DNA of 64,000 bases from Kappaphycus alvarezii (GCA_002205965.3 NADL03000758.1:1674001-1738000), one strand, 5' to 3'. Counted from the stretch's first letter, positions 23,820 through 37,884 are shown. A program made the numbers and translations. The notes: generated from the letters alone by a model not told the origin.

Positions 23820-24620
23820 CGAGCCGGCTGCCACGCTGTTTTCGACGACATGGAAGCAAATATACCGACGAAGCATGGCTAATGGGACGCGCAGTACTCA
23901 CAACCAAGAACATACATCTCCAATAGACCAACATCATTGTAGGTGCAAGGTTACAGGGCAACGCTACACAATATTGTAGTGCAGAAAATGTCGAAAAAGA
24001 CAACGACAACCAGCTCTGATACCTCGTCGAACACCTCAACACCCTCACTGCCGGCTACGCACTATCTGACCACCGCTTGGTCATCAAGAAAGGATACCCC
24101 GTCATTCTTATCCGCAATATCACCCCCCTCCAGTGAACACTGCAACATCGCCCGTTGTAACATCGAGAACATGACCAACTCCGTACTTTTTCTCCGCTTC
24201 GCTACTGGCTCCAATGTCGGCGCATGCCTCACTCTTCCGAGCATGCCCTGCAGTCCTGGCGACGACAACTTTCCCACCCCTGGCTTTACGAGAACCCAGT
24301 TCCCGGTACGCGTGCGCGCTTTGGTCGTACCACCAACAAGTCACAGGGTCAGTCGTTTTTCAGCAGGCTTGGCTTGGACTTGCGCGACGAGTGCTTCTGC
24401 TACGGCTAGTTGTACGTCGCGTTGTCTCGCACAACCCTTCCAGACAACGTTATAGTTTGCACCGAGATGGACGATGGTATGAAAATTCTAGTGCTGAATC
24501 CCGAGAAGAAAATTCCTTGTCTCAAGCTTGCGAGCGCGAGGAGCAATTTTTGCAATTTAGAGGTGGATTCTGCAATTTGCCAGGAATTAAAGGCCCGCAA
24601 AGGAGGAGTTTTATGAAGAT
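23820..24620 (+). mobile_element. Helitron (rolling-circle DNA transposon) helicase remnant
   Basis: Pieces in shifting frames follow the C-terminal order of Helitron Pif1-type helicases. TDEAWLMGRAVLTTKN (about 23862) corresponds to the eRaILtptN motif. DHRLVIKKGYPVILIRNITP (about 24071-24130) corresponds to the conserved L-K-G-x-P-V-x-L-x-R-N-I-x-P. TTNKSQGQSFFSRLGLDL (about 24330) with LYVALSRTTLPDNVIV (about 24410) is the helicase motif V-VI region. In the last, the codon for the usual Gln before LYVALSR is now a stop (TAG at about 24408). The region is broken by several frame changes and stops. No Rep domain and no clear 3' hairpin-CTRR end were found. Confidence 0.7.
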
Positions 24621-24659
24621 TCTAACTACTTGTAAAAAGTGGTTGAATCCACCTTGATG

Positions 24660-25650
24660 AGCGTAACATTCTGCATTTCTTTGAGTAAAAAAGTTTCTAT
24701 GTTGTGAAGCAGCACTGAGATACATATTCTTGTACATAAGGGCGATAGTCGCATGGAGAACTTTCAAGCATCTTGAGAGATAATTTTGAAGCCCATTCTG
24801 TCTAAGTTCCTTCTATTTCCACTCCATAGCCAAACTCAGACTACTCATGAAAAATTCAAACCCTTTTGGGGTCTTATAGAGCCGGTATGCTGCAATGCCT
24901 TTTGCCCGTACGGCCGTAATATGTAAGCAAGGCCACTATAGATGATAAAATGCATCCATTTTACATTCAAGGATGATTACAGCACCTCTTCGAGCCTTGA
25001 CAGCCGAAGCAGCTTCAAATTTTTGTTTTCCCTTGATTGGTCCGTACGCAGAGAACATCAAGCCGCCTGATGTTGATACTGTCTGGTACAATAAACAGTG
25101 CATCCTCTTGTGAGCCAAATAGCAGCTTTGTTGCAGGCTCCCAAGAACTCTAAGTTTTGTTATCCTGATCTTCGTACAATCAATAAATTCGACGCAGATA
25201 TCAAATGGGCTGTCAGAATTCTTGAATGCGTTTGCATACAGTGATGCGCGATGCTCCATAAGGCCTGGACGGAAATGGAGATTTTAGCCGTACCTTGATA
25301 TAAAACTTTTAATATTTCCCCAGAATACCAAACTCAAACGAGAACTGAACATACCAAACTCCTCCTCCATGCCGACGAGAAGCATAGTCGTTGAAAGTCG
25401 TCTAAGGACAACGCAGCACGATATCAAATAGTCGCAGTAGTAACTATTACTTTCCAATTAAACGTTTTTCCTAGTCAGATGTCCCCCAAAACAGCCGTTT
25501 TTGGAATCTATATCGGCTATAACACTCCATATTACTTGGCGCGTTAAGATTGAAAATATAGTTGATGTTCCTTGTTAGTAACTTAAATCGGCACATCTGA
25601 CATTTGATTATGGAAAGCTGAAGTATTCAATACTTCAGCTAACTCTTCTT
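24660..25650 (-). mobile_element. PIF/Harbinger-type DDE transposase remnant
   Basis: On the minus strand, from right to left, fragments follow the order of Harbinger/ISL2EU-like transposases. An N-terminal helical part with MLLVGMEEEFGMFSSRL lies near 25350. The best-preserved piece, at 25259-24936, has LYANAFKNSDSPFDICVEFID followed by YLAHKRMHCLLYQTVSTSGGL and FSAYGPIKGKQ. This matches the family pattern YA.AI....P....FIDGT...HKR.H.LKFQ.V.TPDGLI...FGP.EGRRHD. The first catalytic Asp (FID) is visible. The second (RHD) has become KFE. A C-terminal piece near 24700-24830 resembles the helical end. It is broken in several places, and no terminal inverted repeats were identified. Confidence 0.65.
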
Positions 25651-27559
25651 CAGTATCTGCTGCAATAATTGGCTGGGCAGTCTGTATTTAAAGCTGTTCT
25701 TTCATTCTTTGCTTTCCAAATCGGTAGTCGCGATACTGCATTGTGAGTGACCGGTTGGAAGTAAAACGTGAATGAGGTTCCATGTACCCAATTAATGTTC
25801 CATAATATTGGGATGCTTGGGTTGAAAAAAACTACATACCCTCTAGAGCTCATACTAAGCAGGTTTCCACGAATTTGCTAACAGGTAAGTTCAAGCTATT
25901 TGTGAAACTTCGTATTGAATTCTGTTGGGAACATATGAACTTTATTTACGAAGTTGGTCTAGCGTATGTTCTCAAGTGAATTATTCCAAAAATTTCGAAA
26001 AATGATAACCTTCGCTTTATGCGAGTCTGTTGTCCGGCTCACCCATACTCCATCTCCGTCGGCAATAATGGCCCATTTTCCCCGAGTCAAACAGAGCCGC
26101 AACTCTCATAATGCTCATTTTGGAACCCTTCAAGACGAAAGCGTCCTGGGAACAAACACACTGTTTCTGTTATAATAGTGTGCTTTGCTCGGCGTTCTAG
26201 TCATTAATTTCACTTCCCGGGGCTGTTTCAGCCGATCTGTTCTTATCGGGGTCTTCTTACGGAAGCATGTATTTTCTTGGTGGTATCTAAAATGACTGTC
26301 GAACCAGATTTCCGCACTCTCTGTGCTCATCAGGTTTCTATAAGAGCCTCTGTTGACACTACAGATGTTGAAAATTCGTTCTCGAGGTTTTAACAGGGAT
26401 ATTCTTACACTGACCTGCTTTTTTCGGACTGCAGAGACCGAACATACGGTTGGAATGTAATGTGCCGGTCTGTTAATCTTGATAAAAATAGAACATGGGG
26501 CCTTAAAATTTTGGCGAACTACATGTCCCGGTCTTAAGCAAAAATGTTTCTTGCTCACCTTGCTCCAAAGACTAAGACTTTTCCCGAAATGATGATGATT
26601 TTTGTGTGAGACGTCAAAGGAAGCGTAGTTTGACGAGAGTTTGTAAGCTATATGAGTAATTTTACTGATAATTAGAAGTCATACGGATTGTTCATTTCAG
26701 AAATTTTCGTGTTGAACTGATACAGCATCGCAAATGGATGGAGCGTCACGACAGGAAAAATCCTACTAGGTTATACACTCACGCCAGTACTGTATCTGAT
26801 TCTTCATATGACTGCTACTGTAATTCTGATAGCGAATAAGCTAATTCTAGTATATAAATATATTTGAACACGCTGGCGGAGGCTCGAAGAATTTTTGAGT
26901 TGCGAAACTCAAACATCAAACGGCGTGCTGCAAGCTGCTCCAAGAATTTATTCTCGTCTATCTTTCGTGAAGGAGCCGCGAAACAGTTTGGAACTACTCA
27001 TATCTGATGGAGAGGCCCTGAAAATCACGCCAATGTAAACAGATACTTTTTTCGTGCTGTTTAAAATTCTTGAACACAAACCATGCACAGTTATTTGATA
27101 TCAGCTGGAAATTTATTCTTAATGAAATATCACCTGTTATCCAATAATTATATTTTCTCGACTCTCGAATATGTTCGATTTACAAATAAGATGATCTTTG
27201 GATAGTATAGTTTTCTCTTTTTTGAATTTAAAGCACCCAAGAGGTGCTAAACGAAAAAACTCTCCTTCGAGAATTCTTTTTGTTTTTTTAACACTGTGGG
27301 GTAGCTGAATGATAGAATTCTAATTGTGTGGCAAAACTTGAATTTGGGAACAATCCGTTTGTCCGAATCAAATCTTTTTGCGTCGTAGATCTCATTGGGA
27401 AGAAATTGGATTTCAAAAGGTACTAAAAAATCTATAAAGAAATTCTTCATTGCTTTTTCATGTCGTTTTCGCGTACTTGTGTGTATTTGTTCCCCCCATT
27501 TTAAGGTACTGTCTTAATTGCTTGATATGAATTAAAAAGGTGCCCACAAATTAATCCAG
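25651..27559. other. AT-rich stretch with no recognisable gene
   Basis: Frames here (for example 26130-26558 on the minus strand) are of low quality and match no family I know. The stretch is AT-rich compared with the gene islands and is bordered by transposon remnants on both sides, so it is probably decayed mobile DNA. Confidence 0.4.
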
Positions 27560-28030
27560 AGCTCACTTTTTTTTGTTTCGTCCCCCATTGGTTGAGGTCA
27601 GGAGGAGCGGGCTGTAAACCCAGCACAGAAGCTATCCAGAGCTCTTTGGCTGAGAAACCACACTATCTGTGTGTCTAGGGAGACTTTATGCAGCTTACAG
27701 CTGACATTCAGGAGTTTTTTCACATAGTTTTATATGCGTATTTTTGATGATAGTGTTGTTCTCGAGCTGGTTAAAAGTGCGAACTCCCCCTTTATAGTGT
27801 AGAATCCCTAACCAGCGGTACTCAGGTCAGATGAAGGCGATGGACTAGATGCCAGCATACATTACAACAGAAATAATTAAAAAACCTAATAAATCGAACG
27901 GTAGACACATAGTTCGTGTCAGTGGCAGTCACATCTAATTAAATGCGTCTCCTATAGGTGGGCAGTAGCTTTCATTGTCCGTCTGCGGAAGCTATTGTTC
28001 CTCTACTTTACGTCTTGAATTCTAATATTG
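27560..28030. repeat. Diverged LTR-like repeat, left copy
   Basis: This shares with 30910-31395 blocks such as GAGCTCTTTGGCTGA, GGAGTTTTTT, AACAAATCGAAC-like and GCAGTAGCTTTCA in the same order and orientation. Confidence 0.6.
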
Positions 28031-30909
28031 CCACCTTGTTTAGCTCTTCTCGGATCGAAATGAATTCATTTTTCTCCTCGGTGCAGTTGAACGGATGATG
28101 AACGTCTTAATTATTACTGAACATAGCATCTTCGACTTGTTGATATAATCTGAAGAGGATTTATATTGCACTGTCAGGGTTTCTGTTTAACACGTTAATG
28201 AAGTTATTCATGACCTTTCGAGGCATAGGATAGTCCCAAAGTTTTCTTTATCCCTACAATTGTTACGACGACGAAAACTTTCCAAGTGGTCAACGCCATT
28301 CTTACCACGACAGACATTCGAAAGATTTTATTGTTAATGAAGGTTTAGATACGAAGCGGGAGAGGATGATAACGATCATGGCTTACGGTTTTTACCGCAT
28401 GTTTCCATGGTTGAAGTAAAGACCAGGAATATTCTGAATAGTCTGAAAGCGTTTAGTCTTAAAGAAGGCTGTGAAAGGCCTGAAAGGCCTGGAATTTTTG
28501 CACCATTTTTTGGTTTCCTTCTATTTTCCCTTATTTACCAGCCAACTAGAATCCAGAGAACTTTATATCTGTTGAATAATCCTCTGTGGTTTTACAGGTA
28601 ACGTATTCGCAGTCAACGCATTAGCCCAAGGTGCACCAATGACGGATTTATAGAGGTATTAGACTTTATCTTCCTCATATCTGTCAAGTATAGGACCTTA
28701 CGGAGTATATTGTATTAATGTCTCCGTGTCTCCCTTAGTGCTTATATAGCCTCGGGCGCCGTGCAAAAATTCCCTTCGATTGTAGAGGATATTATAAGCT
28801 TTGTAAGAGCTTACGAATGAGGGTCTAACGAGTAGAGCTATTTTACTCTTCCTTCATTATACGCACCGCTGCTGCAGACGTTTCACAGGACCCAGAGATA
28901 TGCTCACGATAAAAATTTTCGCTTCAACTTCAAAGAAATCACGTAAATATTGCAACTTCTTGCAATTAGGAAGTTCGTAATCCGTGGCGGCATCGGAGTA
29001 GTTTTGGATATGTATTCATTGATATTCAACAAGTTTACCAGTAAACTTTCCTGTTTATTTGAAACGAGTTGCAAGTTTTTGAGCAACTTTAGAATGATCA
29101 AAGAAGTGGGATTTGTAATTAATGTGAGGGTGTGAAGGGACTTCATAAGGCCTTTTGAACTATTTAGTACGGCATATGATTCATCCTTATCCAGTTTCAG
29201 TCGATAAATCATGGATTGGATTCCCCAGTAAATGTGCGAACTTCCTTGATGCAGAATTAATCACGACCCCTTTAGTTACAAGTAATCCTGGAGAAGGCTG
29301 AAAAATACCGCAGGTATTTTACAACACAAACATTCTCTGTTTTAAAGTATTACATTAGGGAGATATTCGTGGAGGTAAATTATCGCATCTTCGTATGAAG
29401 TTCAGGGGCTGTCATTGATGTAAATAGGAAGAGGACCTTTAAAATTACAATCTGACCGAGAAATTAGTTTGGAAGCGTAAATTTATTTCTGAATGCACCC
29501 CGGAGTAATCATCTCGAGTAGCTCCCTTCAAAAAACAGGGAAGGTAGGGAAAAAGTATTGAGTTATTTGATGGAAGGGTAAAAGAGTGTGTCTTTATAAT
29601 GTAGAACGGGGATTGGAACTACTTTAGAGAAATCTATAGAATATTCGCTCGTTCTTGACGTGCATCTTGATCATTTTATGAAGAAAATTTTATCTATATC
29701 AGCATCATGCTTGTTGTGTATGGTGATAATACACACCGGCCAGTGGAAAAACCTCGGGTTATCAAATTTTCAGACCATTTAAATGTGGTTTTCCCCCTTC
29801 TTTTGGAAGTTTAGCTGCAGTTAAGATGACAACGTGCGGTCGCACTGCGTGCCAGAGACTTTAAGTGACTTGATATTACCCTTCCATCTTACTCAGTCTT
29901 GAGATACTCGGCAAATGTAGTGCCAAATACCTTATTCTATGGGTTTCAGCTGACAAGAGCTAGAAGAAAGGGCCGCTCGCAGCTACGGGCGTTGCTGCAG
30001 GGCTAGGAAGCTTACATATTCGGAAGGGTCGATGCGGGGGAGGAGAAGAGGTAGTAACAGAAGACGGTGCGGAAGGAGGCGGAGTAGAAAAAGAACGGGC
30101 CGCGGTGACTGGTTGACCGGAAAGGAGTTCGTCGGTATCGAATTTTACAACTGTTGTTGCTGGGGCGGAGGAGTGGTTGCCACCGAGTGTCGCTGCGAGA
30201 GATAAATGACTATCTCATGGTGCTTTCTCCACTACCCTCACTGCCTCATGATCGATGAGAGCATGGGCCGATTTCCTCCCCTTGTCAGAGTCAAGCTCTG
30301 AACTGGAGACATCGTACAAGTGCTCACGTAGCTCAGACAATGTAGACACTAGAAACATACTGATTAGTATGATAGATAAATCTTTCTTACCTGCAGTAAA
30401 GCAATTGGTTAACTTCATAGTCAAAGGATACCCTGTGATGATATTCAGAACAGCTGGGTGACCTGAGCAAGCTATTGCTTAAAAATGAAGTAAAGAACGA
30501 GAAAATAAATGTAGCAACAGTCCCACAGCACAAAGTAGCCAATCCAAGACAGAAATTTGAGTAGATTACAACGCAATACTAACAAAAAAGTCGAAGCAGA
30601 GCCAATAATTGAGATTAGAGCCAGTAATAAACCTATTGAATCCACAGCAGCAGACCAACAAGAAAGAAAGACATCCTAGCCGCGGAACTAAATGAAAAGC
30701 AAGCTCGAAGCAAGAATAGACGGAACACAGATCCAGAGTACGATCAAAGAAAAAGACTGGGACAGAAGGCCAAGAACAAAACGGCCAAGTCAAAGAGATC
30801 ACGACCAAGTGGCAAAGAAGAAGTAATCGCAAATCAAAACTACAACGAAACCAAGATCAGACGAGCACAGAGAAGCGAGAACGATTGAAAGTCAAGATAA
30901 CAGAGCGGG

Positions 30910-31395
30910 GGGGCGAATTTTGAATTTTGCAAAGTTGTTTCGACTTCCGGTCGAAGCAAGGGAGGAGGCGGACTATAAGCCAAACATAAGAGATATTATG
31001 AGCTCTTTGGCTGACAAGGCATACTAACTATGTCTCTACGGTGACTTTGGACAGCTCACGGCTGACCTCGGGGAGTTTTTTGCTGGTTGTCACATGAATT
31101 TTGATGATGATGCTTCTGTTGTTTTGCCTGGGAAACGTACAGAACCACCACCATTTTTTAGTGTAAGTTCACTGAAAAGAGGTACGAAGGTCACTTGTAT
31201 ACTGTGAAACAGCTGACAAAATACAGTACAACAAAAGTAACTAGAAAACTAACAAATCGAACTTTGGCCGTATAGTTATTGTCAGTAGCAGTCATGTGTA
31301 CTGTAAATGACTGCATTTACTGTACGGCAGGCAAGCAGTAGCTTTCACTGCCTGTCTCTGGAAGCTACTGTACTTGTGCTTAATGTTTCGTATTC
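30910..31395. repeat. Diverged LTR-like repeat, right copy
   Basis: This is the partner of 27560-28030. It is preceded by a G-run (AGCGGGGGGGCGAA at about 30903-30916) and abuts, at 31395-31435, a fragment that also occurs at about 38558-38598. Confidence 0.6.
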
Positions 31396-31437
31396 TAAAA
31401 CAAATGCATCAGAATTACTGCGGGAAGCGAGCCACTG

Positions 31438-31730
31438 TGAAGCGATCAGGTTGACGGCATTATGTTTGTACCTTGTTATTTCAGATGTCTATTTCAGATT
31501 TATTTCTAGGGCGATTAGTCATTTGAGTCCGACGGGGCTCGGGAACAAATACTGTCACGACCCGGTCGGGTGGAATCTAAACACCTCTCGGCTGCCGTTG
31601 TTTTGTTCGTAGAACCTACTCGACTCTTTTTTGCTTTGCCGGCGGAGACACACGCCCCACGAATACGAGGTCAGTCGAAGGCCTGGATCTTGCAGAAAAG
31701 ACTTGGCAAGAACAGTAATTAGTAAAGTTA
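31438..31730 (+). repeat. Left LTR-leader-gag-start repeat of the Copia at 31-38 kb
   Basis: This starts TGAAGCGATCAGG and matches 37885-38560 in two blocks. The middle of the LTR present in the right copy (about 37930-38330) is absent here. The shared part continues through a GC-rich leader to the gag start codon region. Confidence 0.65.
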
Positions 31731-32317
31731 CTTACTCCCTCTTCTTGCCTTCACAGTTATCCCGCCCTTTTCAAAAACGTCATTCCCACGTCAACGGACT
31801 CCCACCACCCTGCCAACTCGCAATTATTTGTTCCCCTTTACCCGAATAGATTTCTTCGCCTCTTTTCCCCCGACCACTTTGCTTTCCCTCCCTCAACCAC
31901 CCGATTCTCACCCGCTCACCCCCTTCCCTCTCTTAAACCCCTTTCCTTTCCCTTCCTTCTTTCTTCGACACCCACCCCACCTCCAGAGACACTTCATCCA
32001 CACCTTACCTAAAGTCCTCCGCCTAACCCGCTCACTTCCTACCCCCTCACCTCCTACTTTCACTTACACTCCCCCTCCTTTCTAATCAAGTGTAGTCAAG
32101 GGGCAAGGTCTCGCTGCATCGTGTCTGTGCTGTGGCGCTCCGGCCAACATGCACCGCCAACCAAGTAGATAATCTTTTTTTCGTTTGCTGGTTTCCCGCT
32201 GTTGTCGTACGAGCCCGATGTTGTTCTTGTGACCTTTTGTGAGCTGGTTAGGTCAAAGTTGGTGCACTCCTCCTCGACCACCACAAGTAAAGATTTTTTT
32301 TTCGCTTGTTTTATTTT

Positions 32318-32343
32318 GGGGTGCGCGTGTGGGGTGCGCGTGT
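32318..32343. repeat. 13-bp tandem duplication
   Basis: Two perfect head-to-tail copies of GGGGTGCGCGTGT (32318-32330 and 32331-32343) lie in the leader of the Copia element. Confidence 0.85.
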
Positions 32344-35300
32344 GGACCTGAGCTCTCGTGTGCCTGGCGTCTGGTCTTTATTTTCCATTGTGCCAGTTTT
32401 TCGTTGGTTTTGTGGTAACTGGTTGATTTTTTTCTACCTCCATCCGAAGCTCGCTGAAATCCTGGTCTTGCGAGGAGAATTCTCGGCTCTAACGGGACAG
32501 TGGACGAAGTCCGCCCGCGATCTAGTGTCCACGGTGGGCTGAAGCTGTTAACGCCCTGCACACCACAGGGTACAGTTATTCAGGGACCAACTATGCGCCA
32601 CATCCTGTGAGCTGCCGTATTTGGATACGTCAATCGTCCGGCAGGAGGAAAGTCCCAGGGGAAGTGGCCGATCAGCTAAATCCCTGCCTAACCGTGAACT
32701 ATTCTGGAGAGGATCGCCCCTCCCTCTAGCAAGGAACTCCCAACTAATCGCTATACTTGTTTTTAATATTGCGCGTGGTCCAAGGCGTCTTATTGCTTAA
32801 TCGATACACTTTGAGACACTTTGTGCAACTCTAGTACAAAATCCTATTTTCCTGGAAAATGGTCGGTTGGAACTAGTGTTGGATTGGTCGGTGTGTGTTT
32901 TTTCGGGAGAAAGTCGAGTTGACGCTCCTATACGGTAAGTAACGGGTAAGGCTACTTTAAAAGAGTTACATGGGATATCACGAACAGAGTAACAGCGAAA
33001 TTGCACTGAACCTGTGCGAGGTCAGACTGATGTAAGGGCTCCTTACCCGGAAAGTGGGCGACTCCGTGCTAAGGGTCAAAACAAGATACCTCAGCCAGTA
33101 GAGGACTGGTTTCCCAGAATCTGAGTACCCTTCTACCTCTTCTAAAGTGTTCAAAGTCGAATAATCTGCTAAAAAATTGTTTTTTTTGTTGCATCTAACA
33201 ATTCCACTCAACGGTCAGTAGATCTAAGAAAAACGTTCATCTTCCGTACCATCGGTCAAATTTGAAGCGTAAAGATGCCAAAAATGGTCCAAGTGGCTTT
33301 ATGAGTACTGAAGACACCCCAAGGTCCATGAGACATATCTCCCGGCAACACCTTGGGCCCCTCACAAGCATACAGAAGGGATTCCACGGTTCTTTGCGAT
33401 CTTTCGACTCTTACTTTTAGGGGCAACAACACAGAGAGATTACGTCTGAAATATTCCCTCCAGTTAGTCTCTTTGGAAAGGAGATCTGCGCCTCACTGTC
33501 TACATGGGTTGAACTCCGAAACTTCCTGAATGCGGGTGGTGCAAATCTTCAACAGAACTCATCTCTTAGGGTCATTCTGACTCTTTCACATGGTATATTT
33601 GATGAAGTAGAGGGCCATCATGCAGCCGTGCAGATGGCACAACTCATTTTCGCTGCAGGTCGAATGGTGCGGTCATACGAAATAGATCTGACCCCGATCA
33701 TAGTCGAGACAACGGACTCCACTAACAATGAAAGCAATCACGGGAGCAGACTAGCACACTACATCGCGATGATGCTTAAAGACGCCGAAATGAAGTTCTC
33801 TGGTGACTTTGGTGAATATTATATGGATTATGTTGATGATTATTCACAGGTTGCAAGCGATTATAGTCTTAACCTCCAGCGAAAACTGCAATATTTCCAC
33901 AAACTGCTATCAAATGATGCAAAAAGATTCTACGTGGCCAACCTGGAGGCTTATTCATAAGCCGTTCAACATGCTGTGGACACGATAAGCCGATAGTACA
34001 ATTCACCGGTTTGACAGACAGGTGTTAAGAATTATCTAAATACTCTGCGAGTCTCTGACTTTGTCAACAGTGGTATTGAAATATCAGCAGCTATGGCTAA
34101 AGTCTACAAGCTCATCACGAAGCTCTCTCGCCAAGTGCCAGTATCCCATCGCGGAGACTTACATAAAATCGAATTCCTGAAAAACGCTACCGTCGGCTAT
34201 GCTTGTTCACGTGAGCCCCTCGACCATGTCGTCACACATAACCTCTCTTTCCAGATGTTTTATAGTGAACTAAGGGCCAAACTGTAGTTGGATAAAGAAT
34301 CCAAGCTGGCCAATACGAGAGAAAACTAGCATAGAAATCGCTGGGAGCGGGGAAATGAAGTCGCGGATATCAATTTTTCTGCGTAAGAGCGATACGTCAA
34401 CCATCTGAATGACGTACAATCGAGGCACAATAAGCCAAAAAGGTCAAATGTATGGCTATTGGACGTCACGGGTTGTTTTAATTATGGTAACCCGAATCAA
34501 ATGCTAAAGTATTGCCCGCAGCCCATAAACGCAGCGCGGGTAGCTAGGATGAAGTTTGAGTATTAAAATCGGGAGTAATCCAAGGAACTCGTCGTCCACA
34601 TGGTCTTCGCAGATCTCTACCAACAGGTTGATAGCATGGCAGATGACCCGGGTTTCGGTGGAACTCCTCATCATCAAAGCGAACCCGACGTCTTCGAGAT
34701 ATTCCAGGCGCTATTGAATGATTACTGCGGCCACGATGACTATGGAAACTCACATGAATCGCCCAATGCAGGGTCAACAGAGCTATATCCAGACGTCTAT
34801 TCAGACCCGCACGAAATCTGTGTCATGAATTTTGACTGCGACGACCCGACGTCAACCAGCTTCGAAAAAGCATGTGTGGACTCGGGGGCACAGAAAACGG
34901 TCATTAGAATTCCCCAGGCAAGTTATTATTGCTCATTATTTAATGTTTAACTTAAAGAGGTGGTGAAGGGGAAGGGAAAGAAGCTCACGATTACCTTTGG
35001 TGAAGCAGACCACAAAGGCATCTGTATCATGCATATCAGAATCCCCATTTCTAACGGGTTCTTCCTCACGCTCACCCCCCACGTCGTCGATGTCGATGTG
35101 AAACTACTGCTCGGGTCCGATCTGCTCACCAAAGCGCGCTTGATCCCAAACTTCGGAGATTATGTCATAACTTTAAAAGCAGATGGATGAACAAATTCCG
35201 CTAGCTCGGAAATACGGACACATCTATATTGAATGGGCAGTAATTGTAGCCTTCGCCACGACCGAGCTGCGGAAAATACACCGATATTTTCATCGTCCCC

Positions 35301-37884
35301 AACCTAGAAGTGTTTAGCCGTTATGCACCGCACGGACCCTGATAATACATCAACAGATATAATGCCTTACTTAAAAAAGATCACCTCTTCTTGCGAAAAT
35401 TTTAAACGAGAGGGAAGCTCTCCACATAGGTTGAAAGAGTCATTTCCAAAAGAAGACTGCTTGTTCAACCTAACTGTGGCCATAGAAATTACGAGGCTTG
35501 AGGAGAATTCTACTCTGCACGTCGTGGACAAGGATACTAAGTTCAACGCTGCATGCTTCCTCAAGAGCGAGGCGATTCAAGCTGTATGGAATGTATTCAT
35601 GAATATATGGGTGTCAACCTACTTCTGCTTTCCAGACACAGTTGCTACAGATCAAGGCCCTTCTGGACTCGTTCCAACCATTTTAGTTTTTGTTTTTCTA
35701 CCACGCATTCCGTTTATCCCAAGAATCTTCCGACAAAGTCTGCAAGCATGAAGGCATCGGACGAAGCATACAAGGATATGACCAAGATTTCAAGCAGTGA
35801 TCGACTGACCACAGCGTTGCGAAGTATTGTCCCTTCTACTGCCGACTCGACTTTTCGGGTAGGAGAAGAGGTACTTATTTACAGAGAGAAACCTGTCGGG
35901 AAGTGGGTTGGACAACCCATCTTTCGAGATGTCAAAAACAAAATGTTAAAACTGGTCAGCGGTGACCGATTCGTTAGAGCCTCTGTCGACGAGGCCAAGA
36001 TATAAAAAGAAAGATTGCCTAAAGATACTATCCCTAACACCAAGAGCTCGCAGGGTATTATGCCATTATCTGTTGATATCAGTAACTCGCGGAGTGGCCT
36101 ACAAGTAGCCGAAGGCTCCGTAACGGGCATTGATGGATCTCATAGCCAGAATAAAAATGCTTCCTACACGTTAGACATGGAGTTGGATAATATTTATCTA
36201 GCTCAAAATAGCGATGAAGGTGAATTAATGGACATAATGGAGCTTATATGTGATGCAAAAAGAGATCGACAGTGTACACAGGATGCGTTCGATGAAAACC
36301 CCATTAACATAGCGTGCATCGGAGTTCACATCACTGAAGTCCTTAAACAAAATCACTCTCGTGCAAAAGAAAGTAAGGTCAGGCCCGACAAACTCTCTGA
36401 GATCAAAAGCTTGAAGGAGCGAAAAGTGTGAAAGGTTATTCCTAAGTTAAAGGTCCCAATAACACAAAAATACATAGCGATCGATTCGTGCCTTCTATTG
36501 AGAATGTTGGAAGTCGAAATGAGAAGTAGAGACCCTTCACATTGCCCAAAGGGTACAACGATAGAGAAAAATCGGATATGGTACACGATACTGCAACGCA
36601 GAAATCTGCTTCTATTCGACTCATACTCTCCGTGGCAGAAATCAAGGGATTCTTCCTATTCTCCCATGACGCGAACCAAGCGTATATCCGAAGCAAGTAT
36701 TGACCAAGTCCCAAGATTTCAATTCTACTCAAACGAGGGGATCTCTAAATAATCGAGATAAAAGATGAAGAGCTCCGGTAATTACTTCGCTCCCTGTATA
36801 GTACATGTGATGCAGGTGACCATTGGAGATTCATGATACATTTACATGTCGAAAAAGATCTATTCATGACTCCTATATTTGTTGACCCGACCCTGTACAT
36901 CAAGATTTCAAATGGCGATCTAGAGGGTTTAACTGGAGTCTACGATGATCAAAACAACCATGAAAGTAATGAGAATTTCGAGCGTACAACCATTGAGGGC
37001 CTGAAAAGGTTTGACTTAAAACAAAGAATGTACGATGATTTCGATTTCTTCGGAACTGTTATCAAGAAGACAGCATCGGGGAAATTTTAGATGACCCAAG
37101 AACAGATCGTTGCCAAGCTTCCGCTCGCCGCGAAAGATTGCACATTTGAATGATTTGGGAGGCACCGTGCGATGATCTCATGGTTAGCCAAACACCTGGA
37201 CGGAACTATGCTGTCTGATCAACCGGGCCGCTCAAGTGACTAGTGAAACTTTCTCAAATGACAAGATCAACGAGTTTTAACAAGGCGGTAAAGCTTGCGC
37301 GAAAAGGTGAGGAAAAAGGTCTCATATACGTACCATTTGAATCCTCGTCGCTCGTGTTGAAGATCTATGTTGATGCTACATTCGCTTCCAATGAAGAAAT
37401 TTCATCGGAGTTGGTGTACCTGGTCACCCTTTGGAAAAATCGGGGAGGTCTCACATTCTAAATTACTCGAGCAAGAAGTCTAAACGAGTTGTTCGGTCAA
37501 TCATGAAAGGATAATTCCACGCTTATGGGGATGATTTCGATAGATCATTAATCATATCCCGTGATATAGAAGTAATATTCGGCGAAGGTACCGTTTCATT
37601 GTTTCACAGACTCTTAGCAATTCTTCGACTCAATAACAAAGGGGAAGCAGACCACAGAGAACCATCTAATGATAGATATGCTAGGAGCACGGCAGTTGTA
37701 CAAGAGATAGGAAACCACTCGGATTGGACTCACTATTACCACCGGCAATCCCGCAGACGGGCTTTCTAAGGCAAACGAAAACGGCCCTTTAGAGACTTTA
37801 CTACGCACTGAACGTGATAGTTGCCACGTTTAACAGTGAATCATCAGACAGGAATAAGATCCTAACAGTGAAAATGCGGGAATA

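Larger units (their letters stand above)
27560..31395 (-). mobile_element. Strongly decayed minus-strand Copia between diverged LTR-like repeats (fossil)
   Basis: Two diverged direct repeats of about 470-490 bp (27560-28030 and 30910-31395) bracket about 2.9 kb of AT-rich DNA. On the minus strand, 29212-28904 aligns by eye with the part of Copia RT that ends FxxLRxxLxWLTxxRPD. A stretch at about 30424-29950 has a Gag-like, charged, Ser/Pro-rich composition. That order (Gag right, RT left) fits a minus-strand Copia. It is heavily broken and old, judged by LTR divergence of roughly a quarter of sites. Confidence 0.5.

Noticed and set aside
26130-26558. Minus-strand frame of 142 codons
   Set aside because: No recognisable motif and set in decayed AT-rich DNA.
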